The notes beneath the pieces are model-generated. The model was not told the DNA's origin and searched no databases. It saw only the letters and a program-made list of their open reading frames with translations. From NCBI GenBank assembly GCA_020631355.1, contig JAHDHL010000023.1, positions 1 to 41,474 on the forward strand: a stretch of DNA of 41,474 bases. The letters run 5' to 3'. The translations under genes and the position numbers were made by a program. Below, piece after piece: positions 34,531-41,474 of the stretch. Position 1 is the first letter of the stretch; each line of letters starts with the position of its first letter. Origin of the DNA: Saprospiraceae bacterium. GTDB lineage: Bacteria > Bacteroidota > Bacteroidia > Chitinophagales > Saprospiraceae.

Positions 34531-35277
34531 TCATTGAGCAGATGGGTCCTTATTTCCTTGGATATAATAAATCCAACCCTCCTCCCTGTAAACCGGGTCA
34601 TTAGGTGGTGCAGGTGTATGCAGGCCTTGCAGAAAGTGAGGTCCGGAAGCATGAATCGTAGCAATGAATGAACAGATACTTGCATCATATTCGTCATCAT
34701 TGAACTTGGATTTATAAGCATCCAAGAATTGCCATACATGACGGTACATCGTATCCAGTTTCACAAGGGCCGGATAAACCTCAATCATGATGCGTTGGTC
34801 ATCCTCCCCGGCTTCCTGAGGATGAATATGAAAACCGTATTTCTCATTCCAAAAATGAGCATGGTACAATGCCAAGGTGAGGTTATTCCCTATCTTATCA
34901 AAAGGAGCTGACAATGGTTTTTTCCTGAAAGTATGATGGATGAAACGTTCGGTATCCCGATATGCGAAAGGACTAAGTATTTCCTTTTCAGGTTTGCTGA
35001 GTGCCGAAATATTACCATTCACCATTTCCTTATACATCCTAGGAAAACCCAAGGGCGCATCGATTCCTATCACGACCTTATCGTATTCCTCCAGATGAAT
35101 TCCTCGTTCGGCAGCTACTTCCTGAATATCAAAAAAACCAGTGGATGGAACCAAGGTATGAAAAGGGTCTGTCAAGAATTTGAATTCTTGTTTTTCCGTA
35201 TCAAAAGTACTGAATGCGAATGCATTCTTCTTTCCCATCCAACCTCCGACATCCCAACCTATTCCTAATCTTTTCAT
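34531..35277 (-). CDS. DUF429-family protein
   Basis: A 248-residue cytosolic protein. Its opening GIGWDVGGW, then VVIGIDAPLGFPRM, AYRDTERFIHH, IMIEVYPALVKL and YDASICSFIATI, match the DUF429 family, predicted to have an RNase H-like fold with acidic residues at the active site. The function is unknown. It is encoded 39 bases after the MtfA-like gene on the same strand, so they may be co-transcribed, and meets the GH3 fusion gene tail to tail. Confidence 0.82.
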   Translation of the reverse strand: MKRLGIGWDVGGWMGKKNAFAFSTFDTEKQEFKFLTDPFHTLVPSTGFFDIQEVAAERGIHLEEYDKVVIGIDAPLGFPRMYKEMVNGNISALSKPEKEILSPFAYRDTERFIHHTFRKKPLSAPFDKIGNNLTLALYHAHFWNEKYGFHIHPQEAGEDDQRIMIEVYPALVKLDTMYRHVWQFLDAYKSKFNDDEYDASICSFIATIHASGPHFLQGLHTPAPPNDPVYREEGWIYYIQGNKDPSAQ

Positions 35278-35316
35278 GTATTATTTAGATGATAATCATA
35301 TCCGAAACCCTCGGCG

Positions 35317-36219
35317 TCATATTCCTTTCAAGGGATTATCCCCAATCTTTTGGATATCCAAAACGGGTCTCTTGGTATTGAGTGGATTCTGATTGAAGAT
35401 CCGACAGAGGATTACGAATTCCTCTGGTAACAACTCATTGAAGCGAACGGGATTCGTAAAGAAATGTTCAACGGCCACTTGTTTCACTTCCACCTCTTTT
35501 GTTCCGATGGTTTTCTGTATCAATTCGAGGTCCATTCCTCGTACTTGGTGCAGTAGACTGATTTTTTCTTCCGTAAAATGTGGGAATGCATGATTCGGAT
35601 ACACCTGCATGAATGCACCTGCCATCTCATGTAGAACGATATTATAAGCATGCTGAGGCTTATTGATTCCATGCATGAGTTGGGTAGCATTGAATATGAA
35701 TCCCCCGTCCTTTCCATTCTCATCAAAATGCTCAGAATTGTGCAAATAGGGATGATCCGGACTCGGAAAGGGATGCGGATACATCACGACACGCTCATAA
35801 GGCTGCATGAGGTACTTATCCACACCGAATGTTAACATAACCCCATGGGCACCAATCATATTCTTGACTTCCTCCGGAAAACCGTTGAGGGCCTTGACAA
35901 GGTGTTCCTTTCCATTGACCCATAGCATGACCCTGTCCCTGAAACGACGTTTTTCCATTGTATCCAATTGGCGGTAATATGGTAATACGATAGCCATCTG
36001 ATGCTCCAAAGCAGGGTGCATTTGTGGTGGATTCCTTTGCCACCAAGCCCAATCAATTTCTGCTTGTAGGACAAAGATGACCACAAAGGAAATAACAAGT
36101 CCTCCGAATATGAGGAGGTTGGTATTCCCTAGAATGAGATCATTGATAAAGAAGATATATGCTCCCATAGCCACCATCAGGCAAAAAACAATAGCCAATA
36201 ATAAGGATGATAGTTTCAT
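35317..36219 (-). CDS. MtfA (M90)-like protein with incomplete zinc motif
   Basis: A 300-residue protein with two N-terminal transmembrane segments (about 4-25 and 33-52) and an MtfA-like body. E. coli MtfA is a zinc peptidase that binds the regulator Mlc. The metal helix here is NIVLHEMAG (His197, Glu198), so the second His of HExxH is Gly201. The downstream AVEHFFTNP keeps the Glu (Glu251) normally used as third ligand. If the family's usual ligands are needed, zinc binding is impaired and the protein may be non-catalytic. Start is the ATG at 36219. Confidence 0.8.
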   Translation of the reverse strand: MKLSSLLLAIVFCLMVAMGAYIFFINDLILGNTNLLIFGGLVISFVVIFVLQAEIDWAWWQRNPPQMHPALEHQMAIVLPYYRQLDTMEKRRFRDRVMLWVNGKEHLVKALNGFPEEVKNMIGAHGVMLTFGVDKYLMQPYERVVMYPHPFPSPDHPYLHNSEHFDENGKDGGFIFNATQLMHGINKPQHAYNIVLHEMAGAFMQVYPNHAFPHFTEEKISLLHQVRGMDLELIQKTIGTKEVEVKQVAVEHFFTNPVRFNELLPEEFVILCRIFNQNPLNTKRPVLDIQKIGDNPLKGI

Positions 36220-36373
36220 AGTTTGTTGGTATCAGGAATGAATGCCAGTGTATGATTGGTAATATTACAATTCAATTGGAATCAAAAAGATACATCTAAA
36301 TCTTATTAATGGAACCGAAAAGGGAATATTGTAGTTCTATCTATGAAAAATAATCCAAAAAAAGCGATAGTTA

Positions 36374-36405
36374 TTTGTGTAATCTTCCAAAAGAACATAC
36401 ATTTG
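36374..36405 (+). promoter_or_regulatory. Bacteroidota promoter of the tRNA-Phe gene
   Basis: A complete Bacteroidota promoter: -33 box TTTG at 36374-36377, a 20-base spacer, and -7 box TACATTTG at 36398-36405. The tRNA begins 24 bases downstream, so processing of a short leader is expected. Confidence 0.75.
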
Positions 36406-36428
36406 CATTCGCTTCTGGAAAGCTGGAG

Positions 36429-36501
36429 GGTGATGTAGCTCAGTTGGTAGAGCAATGGACTGAAAATCCATGTGTCGGCGGTTCGATTCCGTCCATCACC
36501 A
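36429..36501 (+). tRNA. tRNA-Phe (GAA)
   Basis: A full 73-base cloverleaf: acceptor GGTGATG with CATCACC, D arm GCTC/GAGC, anticodon stem ATGGA/TCCAT around the loop CTGAAAA (anticodon GAA, Phe), a 5-base variable loop, and a T arm with TTCGATT. The 3' CCA is not encoded (CAA follows the discriminator A), as is common in this phylum. A standard promoter precedes it and a terminator follows. Confidence 0.97.
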
Positions 36502-36518
36502 CAAACAGAAGTAAAAAG

Positions 36519-36550
36519 CCGTTGGTAGTCAGGTCTACTAACGGTTTTTT
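36519..36550 (+). terminator. Terminator of the tRNA-Phe gene
   Basis: A 10-bp stem with one G-T pair (CCGTTGGTAG with CTACTAACGG), a 6-base loop and six T. It starts 18 bases after the tRNA. Confidence 0.85.
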
Positions 36551-36849
36551 GTTTCATATCCCATCATCCAAGTCACCCACTCCACAACCCTGAAACAATA
36601 ACCACCGAATTTATGGAATCTAGCCTCTACATCCTTCGTTGTCCAAGTATTATAAAATTCATCCGGACTGAGGTATAGTAGATGAGGATAACCTAATATT
36701 GTATTCACCAGAAATCCCTCATAGTAACGGTGGAATCATCCACTGCGCCCATTCAGGAAATGCCTCAGGACCCATTTTTGAACATAGGGTAACACTGCAG
36801 GAATGCATGGATTCTCCCTAAACTGGAAGATAATATGCGCTGGGCCGTA
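36541..36849 (-). pseudogene. Possible decayed reading frame next to tRNA-Phe
   Basis: One minus-strand frame stays open for 103 codons except for a TGA at 36736-36738, with another stop at 36850-36852 and more open frame beyond. The translation looks protein-like: HIIFQFRENPCIPAVLPYVQ upstream of the TGA and ILGYPHLLYLSPDEFYNTWT downstream, rich in aromatic residues. Its own final stop (36538-36540) lies in the tRNA terminator hairpin. No start codon or family is recognised, so this is at most a remnant of a gene, perhaps left by an insertion at the tRNA. Confidence 0.35.
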
Positions 36850-36881
36850 CTACCCGAATGCTGGAGGTGGTGACAGGGGGA

Positions 36882-37547
36882 TTATTCGACCACATAAAAG
36901 CAATATCCGCCAGAATCATAGAAACTTTCACCTTGATTATCACTAAACGTATGCATGTAGGGATCTGGACTATTTAATAGCAAGGACATATTGTTGTGTT
37001 CTTTATTATTCAAAGAAAAGAATCCTTCACTCTGAAACCCTGTACATCTCCCTCTAAAGTCTTGATTTTCATTTTGCGGATTTATATGTGAAATTTGAGA
37101 AAACATGTATAAACCTTCTTTCTTAGGTATAAGTTTATACTCTAAAGAATATTGATCACCCTCATTATTGTATTGCCCGCTTAATCGACTCAGTTCATCG
37201 GAAACAACAAAAAGAGAATAGCTGTATTCACTCGGGACAATCAAATCAAAATCCTCAATATCATTTCTTGTGAAAGGTGTTGTATCTATTCTGAGTAAGG
37301 TAGTTGAAGGGTAGAAAAGAAAATCATCTAATAAAAAACTATCCTGACTCTCCCTTTCATATATGTTTTTGTTGAAAATAGAAGAAATGTGTATTGTATC
37401 CCCAATATGAAATGTATCTAATCGAGGTGTAAGTGAGACAGGCATTTCAAATTGATAGGGTCCGACCCTGTTCTTACATATTGGGTCTTTACATGACTTC
37501 ACTGCGATTAGTATTATTATCAATAAGAGTCCATTTATGTATTTCAT
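36882..37547 (-). CDS. Lipoprotein of unknown function
   Basis: Not recognised. The 221-residue protein has a signal peptide and lipobox AVKSC (Cys19), then KDPICKNRVGPYQFEMPVSL. The remainder reads as beta-strands with repeated aromatic residues (DTIHISSIFNKNIYE, LIPKKEGLYMFSQISH), as in exported beta-sandwich proteins. It is A+T-rich and follows the EAD-like/M48 cluster on the same strand, but a 225-base gap with a hairpin separates them. Confidence 0.75.
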   Translation of the reverse strand: MKYINGLLLIIILIAVKSCKDPICKNRVGPYQFEMPVSLTPRLDTFHIGDTIHISSIFNKNIYERESQDSFLLDDFLFYPSTTLLRIDTTPFTRNDIEDFDLIVPSEYSYSLFVVSDELSRLSGQYNNEGDQYSLEYKLIPKKEGLYMFSQISHINPQNENQDFRGRCTGFQSEGFFSLNNKEHNNMSLLLNSPDPYMHTFSDNQGESFYDSGGYCFYVVE

Positions 37548-37563
37548 TATATTTCTTTTTAAT

Positions 37564-37594
37564 ATCCTCCACCCAAAATAACTAGGTGGAGGAT
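37564..37594. repeat. Inverted repeat upstream of the orphan lipoprotein gene
   Basis: A perfect 10-bp inverted repeat (ATCCTCCACC and GGTGGAGGAT) with an 11-base loop, 16 bases before the ATG at 37547. In the minus direction it is followed by an A-rich stretch, not T, so it is not a standard terminator; it could be a leader hairpin or a regulator site. The gap 37595-37772 also holds a stop-to-stop minus-strand frame of 27 codons (reading LPKTHPPSTSNTIPQLNSLF), too short to call. Confidence 0.45.
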
Positions 37595-37772
37595 GTAGAT
37601 TTACTGACCATATTGATTGAACAGGCTATTTAACTGAGGTATTGTATTACTGGTTGATGGAGGGTGGGTTTTTGGTAATGGAGTAATGTATGTTAATTAG
37701 CAATGTGTATGGCATTAAATGACTACATCTATATTCTTATCACTCATTAATATTAGGAAATAGAATACCAAC

Positions 37773-38513
37773 TCAATATTTATTTTGATTTACAATGACT
37801 TTATAAAAATCTGAGGCCAAACCCAATCTCTTTGCTCTCCCCATTACAAACTTATTGAATAGAGCACCTACTTTGCTTATAATTAATGAGTCCATAATAC
37901 CACTATCGTGGTAATTACTATCAACTTGTCCCATCAAATAAAAATCAGAAAGTATGTTGGTCGTATCATAGTCTTCTTTAATGGCATAGGATATACTACT
38001 TACCATTAAACCAGAAATCTCCGTTTCTGTTTTTTCCAAAGTTTTAAAGAGTCTATATATATTTATTAGTATTTCGTGTGCAGCAACGAGTTTCTTATCC
38101 TTGAGAAAACCTATATGTAAAACATGCAACCTATTGAATTCTATTAGAAAGAATTCAGCATTGACAGAGGGGTATAGTGCATCTAAAATTTTATTAATCC
38201 GTTCCGCTCTGATTTCAAACAACACAACTAGCTGATTCATGTCCACCAGACCATAGTTCTGCCCATTTACAGGAAGTATTTGGTCAAGATATTTCAACAA
38301 ACGGTTTATAAAAGATGAGCGTTCTGAATTGTATTCACTCAATGAAATCACATTGATTCTTTGATTACGCTCCAATTCCTTGAATGCAGAACAAATTACA
38401 ATAAACTCATTGATGTGTTCTTCTGGCACTATCTTCTTTATTTTCTCCAAAGCAACATGAAGCCTATTTTGTAATAAGTCCTGTTTTATATCGGTAATTA
38501 CATCATTACTCAT
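37773..38513 (-). CDS. Protein with N-terminal EAD11-like domain and unknown C-terminal part
   Basis: A 246-residue cytosolic protein. Residues 1-80 read like the effector-associated domain 11: DIKQDLLQNRLHVALEKIKK, NEFIVICSAFKELERNQRIN, then VISLSEYNSERSSFINRLLK, a small helical bundle with the 'short helix, Al, long helix, SxxEYxxExxxI, LLxxL' rhythm. EADs are thought to bring sensor and effector proteins together in bacterial conflict systems. The C-terminal 160 residues are helical and not recognised. It starts 10 bases after the M48 peptidase stop, so they are one operon. EAD assignment is from memory of the family pattern. Confidence 0.65.
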   Translation of the reverse strand: MSNDVITDIKQDLLQNRLHVALEKIKKIVPEEHINEFIVICSAFKELERNQRINVISLSEYNSERSSFINRLLKYLDQILPVNGQNYGLVDMNQLVVLFEIRAERINKILDALYPSVNAEFFLIEFNRLHVLHIGFLKDKKLVAAHEILINIYRLFKTLEKTETEISGLMVSSISYAIKEDYDTTNILSDFYLMGQVDSNYHDSGIMDSLIISKVGALFNKFVMGRAKRLGLASDFYKVIVNQNKY

Positions 38514-38523
38514 ATGAAGTTAA

Positions 38524-40113
38524 TTAAACTCTAATATCAAATTCTAAATCATTCCTGGCAACCCCATATTTTTTCAACAAAATCCAAGCTTCCTTATTGA
38601 ATGGCATGGATATATATCCTTTTTTCAGCTCATAGGGTCCATTATCAAAAAATAGATTAAACTGTCGTTTAATCGGTTTTTCTGACACTATTATTATTTT
38701 ATCAAAATTGGAAAATTTCCTACCATCTAGAAGTCCTACATAGTTTATCCTATCCCAGGCAATCTCAATCTTTTTCATCACTCCTCGATAAGCCACCTTG
38801 TCTTCATCTATTATTATTAATTTACGCTTCTTAAATATATATTGAAAGACTAATATTATACTTAAGGTTAGATAAAGTACTGTAGTATGCAGTTCCGAAT
38901 CGAAAATTAATGAAACAATTGTAATCAACCCTATCAGTATAATGAATCCAAAATGGAAATTATCTGCAAACTTGCTTGTAGTCTTTCGTCTGAATTTAAA
39001 AGGGGCCCCATCCAATGTTTGTTTAGAGCTATCTTTCTCTACCAGGGCATCCTCCTTATACACTTGTGAAAACTCATACCACAAGTCAGAAAACAGCTCC
39101 TTACCTATGATTGGCTTTGAGTCATCTGCTAAGGAACTATACCCAAGCCCCCTAATATATTCCAACCTATTAAATATCATAGGATGAGTTTTCGAGACCA
39201 TTCTATGATTTATGATATTTGAAGCTTCAAAAGGTTCTAATTTGAGTCGATTATACTCATTTCTATATTTATCCAGATTATCGCCTCTCTTTTTATTGAT
39301 ACTCATTGTAGATTGTATTATACATAAGAGATGCATATTCAATAGTGCTTGGCTAAAGACCGTACTTCCCACAAACATAGCACCTACCCTGTCGCAATAA
39401 TACTCACGACTCAAATCACTGAATAACAATGATGTAAACACTAAATATTTTTTAAACACACTAGAAATCATTAATAATGGAGAAGTAGCTATCAGCATAC
39501 CCGAGCCCAACCACGGTAATGACCTATCACTAAGTTTGTTAACTTTCTTAAAGAGTAGATTCATTGACCTGCTATACCCATCGAAAGCGAGATTAAGCAT
39601 ATTCTGTACCTTGACATGGAACATAGCATTATTATCATAATGGGCACATTCATGAGCTATCATACCTTCCATTTCCATCCTAGTCAAAAAATGAAGAGGG
39701 ATGAGTCCTAAAATCAGATATTTTCCTCTAAATGTTTCAGTAGTAGCTACTACTGTATTGGGGACAATAAAAACCTTATCAAAAAGCTCAATACCTAACT
39801 TTACACAAATTCCATTAACAATAATTAACAAGGGTTCATAGTCCAATTCTTCTCCAAACTCCGGTTCTATGAACATGTATTTTAATGTACCAACAAGATA
39901 AATACAATTAAAAATACTCCCAACTGATCCTCCTCCAATTATAATTAGGTGAAAATAACTGGGTTCGGACTCTCCTGTTCCCAGCATAAGAAGAACAGCC
40001 ACGACTATTATAATAGGTAGAAAGAATGCCAAAAGTTGAATTATTATAAAAAGAGTGATTGAGGATAAAGCATATAACAATCCAATAATAACATAGTAAA
40101 TAGGACTTTTCAT
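38524..40113 (-). CDS. Membrane M48-type metallopeptidase with C-terminal PH-like region
   Basis: A 529-residue membrane protein. N-terminal hydrophobic helices span about 5-45 and 54-78. The zinc site is HECAH (154-158), with the third ligand Glu237 in SREYYCDRVGA, the Ste24/HtpX pattern. Another hydrophobic region lies at 202-232 and a pair of helices at about 388-440. After these, KLIIIDEDKVAYRGVMKKIE and AWDRINYVGLLDGRKF begin a beta-rich tail resembling bacterial PH-like domains. HtpX-type peptidases degrade damaged membrane proteins; here the flanking EAD-like proteins suggest a triggered role (inference). Coding is clearly more A+T-rich than the left part of the window. Confidence 0.85.
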   Translation of the reverse strand: MKSPIYYVIIGLLYALSSITLFIIIQLLAFFLPIIIVVAVLLMLGTGESEPSYFHLIIIGGGSVGSIFNCIYLVGTLKYMFIEPEFGEELDYEPLLIIVNGICVKLGIELFDKVFIVPNTVVATTETFRGKYLILGLIPLHFLTRMEMEGMIAHECAHYDNNAMFHVKVQNMLNLAFDGYSRSMNLLFKKVNKLSDRSLPWLGSGMLIATSPLLMISSVFKKYLVFTSLLFSDLSREYYCDRVGAMFVGSTVFSQALLNMHLLCIIQSTMSINKKRGDNLDKYRNEYNRLKLEPFEASNIINHRMVSKTHPMIFNRLEYIRGLGYSSLADDSKPIIGKELFSDLWYEFSQVYKEDALVEKDSSKQTLDGAPFKFRRKTTSKFADNFHFGFIILIGLITIVSLIFDSELHTTVLYLTLSIILVFQYIFKKRKLIIIDEDKVAYRGVMKKIEIAWDRINYVGLLDGRKFSNFDKIIIVSEKPIKRQFNLFFDNGPYELKKGYISMPFNKEAWILLKKYGVARNDLEFDIRV

Positions 40114-40491
40114 TTTGTTTTTTTGAATGAACTCACGATAGCTAAGAATACATTGACATCTAGTTTAGTTACATGACTTACCTTTCCTTAAAAGCAAATG
40201 TCCTACACTAGTTTTTGTTAGAATAATATCTTAGTCCCAACTTTTATTAATTTCAAAAAGATAATACATCTTCTCAACGATAATGACTTTATTATTTTAA
40301 CGCTGGTTGTCACTACAAAAACTAATATAATAAAAGGAAACAATACATGCTTGAACATAGGATAGGAGATATAAGGATGAGGATGCTGAACATCAACGAA
40401 CTGAAAAGGATAACGGGATTTTGATGAGGGATATGAATTGTTAGGCCCCAACAGTTTATCCAGTATTCGGGGAAGATAAAAATGACCCGGA
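40114..40491. other. Gene-free stretch between the EAD-like gene and the M48 gene
   Basis: About 380 A+T-rich bases. A minus-strand frame of 94 codons (40218-40502) opens with TTG inside the end of the upstream gene and has an unconvincing composition, so it is not called. No promoter match to TAnnTTTG, terminator or repeat was recognised. Confidence 0.4.
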
Positions 40492-41433
40492 CTAAATCTC
40501 AAACTCCATACTCTTTGACCCTAGCCAAATCTTGGTCCTGATATCATCCTTGATATAATCCACCATACTTGTCGTTCCTTTTTTTGTGAGGGTGACAGGG
40601 CCTAGACTCTGTACGGCAGATGTTACTTTCTTAGACAACCCCTTTTCGAATTTCAATAATTTCGTGAACCATTGCTCGGGCATGGATGATATCCCCCATT
40701 CCATCAGTGGCAACATGAAAACGTCAAGGGCATTCCATATTCCCAGCCCCACCCCAACTATGCCATCATCCATTTCAAAGAATTCGTCCATGAGTTCCAA
40801 ATCTACTTCTAACCTGGCCTCAGGAAGATTGAATGATTTCCTCAGGAAATCCATCTCCAGTGCTATCCATTGATTGACAGGAATAGTAATCTTCTCTTTC
40901 ATCCCCCTAAAACTATCAGCTCCCTCCTCCGAATTCAGCCAAGCCCTTATTTTTCCATTCACATGATTCGGAAAGTTCTTGAACTTATCCCTATCAATCC
41001 TTTGTTCCCTGAGTTCATCATAAATCGGCTTGGTTACAACCTCATAGGCATTCTCTTTCAATACCTGGGCATACTCATTACCAAAATGAGGAATATTCCT
41101 CTTGATGATTTTCTCAAGCTCTGGGTTATTGCAAATATTACTGATTGCGTTTCTGAACTCCAGTATTCTTTTTTCGGGCAGATCCTCTCCCGATTGTACA
41201 TCCAGCAAATCCAGGAAGCTAAAAGTTATCTTATTGTACTCCATACTTATATACTCCGAGGACAGGGTATCATTCCTTATTCCCTGTCTTAATCGCTTCA
41301 AACGACCATTAAGAACAAGCAAATCCGAATTGATATCTGACTTTTCATATTGTATGACTGCAAGCTGGAGTGCTTTCTCTAACTTATTCTGTTCCACTAA
41401 TTTCCTGAACCTTTCAATTCCTTTATTTTCCAT
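40492..41433 (-). CDS. Protein with N-terminal EAD11-like domain and helical C-terminal part
   Basis: A 313-residue protein. Residues 1-80 fit the effector-associated domain 11 pattern: IERFRKLVEQNKLEKALQLA, DLLVLNGRLKRLRQGIRND, then LSSEYISMEYNKITFSFLDL. The rest is helical and unrecognised, with a hydrophobic amphipathic stretch (GIVGVGLGIWNALDVFMLPL, about residues 225-244) that could touch a membrane. It is followed in the same direction by the M48 peptidase and a second EAD-like protein, suggesting a three-part system. The ATG at 41433 is supported by the immediate start of the EAD-like helix. Confidence 0.65.
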   Translation of the reverse strand: MENKGIERFRKLVEQNKLEKALQLAVIQYEKSDINSDLLVLNGRLKRLRQGIRNDTLSSEYISMEYNKITFSFLDLLDVQSGEDLPEKRILEFRNAISNICNNPELEKIIKRNIPHFGNEYAQVLKENAYEVVTKPIYDELREQRIDRDKFKNFPNHVNGKIRAWLNSEEGADSFRGMKEKITIPVNQWIALEMDFLRKSFNLPEARLEVDLELMDEFFEMDDGIVGVGLGIWNALDVFMLPLMEWGISSMPEQWFTKLLKFEKGLSKKVTSAVQSLGPVTLTKKGTTSMVDYIKDDIRTKIWLGSKSMEFEI

Positions 41434-41474
41434 ACATACCTAAAAATTATTTATGATAAACAAGGGCTTCCCCG

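Noticed and set aside
36306-36557. Minus-strand frame across the tRNA-Phe gene
   Set aside because: It is the antisense reading of the tRNA; such GDGRNRTAD-type frames are a classic false gene.
37595-37772. 27-codon minus-strand stop-to-stop frame (LPKTHPPSTSNTIPQLNSLF) that looked like a protein C-terminus
   Set aside because: Too short, with a stop just upstream in the same frame and no start codon; possibly a relic but not supportable.
40218-40502. 94-codon minus-strand frame with a hydrophobic stretch (FPFIILVFVVTTSVKI)
   Set aside because: It begins at a TTG inside the end of the upstream gene, has no recognisable domain or start signal, and its first half is Pro/Tyr/Ser-rich in a way typical of chance frames.
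36429-41474. CRISPR array or insertion sequence in the accessory region
   Set aside because: No regularly spaced repeats, transposase frame or terminal inverted repeats were seen.

Overview
The window looks like chromosomal DNA from a free-living member of the Bacteroidota, possibly a Saprospiria-like marine lineage (the class is an inference; the phylum is well supported). The evidence is two SusC/SusD-type outer-membrane uptake genes, many signal peptides and lipoboxes of Bacteroidota style, start regions without Shine-Dalgarno sequences, and repeated matches to the Bacteroidota promoter -7 box TAnnTTTG. The clearest is a full TTTG-N20-TAnnTTTG promoter in front of a tRNA-Phe gene. Base composition is about 40% G+C by eye and drops visibly to the right of the tRNA.

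Layout: 0-9 kb holds two SusC-type TonB-dependent transporters on the minus strand, one followed by a SusD-like lipoprotein and an acidic lipoprotein. 9.3-12 kb has pdxJ, divergent from a CPBP membrane protease and cdsA. 12-14.1 kb is a three-gene minus-strand cluster of exported proteins (lipoprotein, TPR protein, Trp-repeat protein). 14.2-17.9 kb is a fatty-acid/translation block: fabH, then efp-accB-accC. 18-20.8 kb is a compact four-gene operon: coiled-coil protein, longin/roadblock-like protein, Ras/Rab-like GTPase and a histidine-kinase-like protein that has lost its catalytic residues. 21-25.2 kb has a NodB-like deacetylase and a phosphorelay set (hybrid kinase, HPt, response regulator). 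25.2-36.2 kb is housekeeping and envelope genes: rlmD, an alpha/beta hydrolase, an alkyltransferase-like protein, a GH3 plus beta-lactamase fusion, a DUF429 protein and an MtfA-like protein with a broken zinc motif.

At 36.4 kb a tRNA-Phe gene marks a change in character. To its right come a decayed reading frame, an orphan lipoprotein, and an A+T-rich cluster of two proteins with N-terminal effector-associated-domain-like (EAD11-like) modules flanking a membrane M48 metallopeptidase with a possible PH-like tail. This resembles an accessory, possibly defence-related island next to a tRNA.

The two most interesting candidates for little-described systems are the GTPase operon at 17995-20816, which parallels actinobacterial conservons in its parts (HK-like protein, roadblock-type protein, small GTPase), and the EAD-like/M48 cluster at 37773-41433. 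All family assignments come from motif reading and memory; no database search was run.
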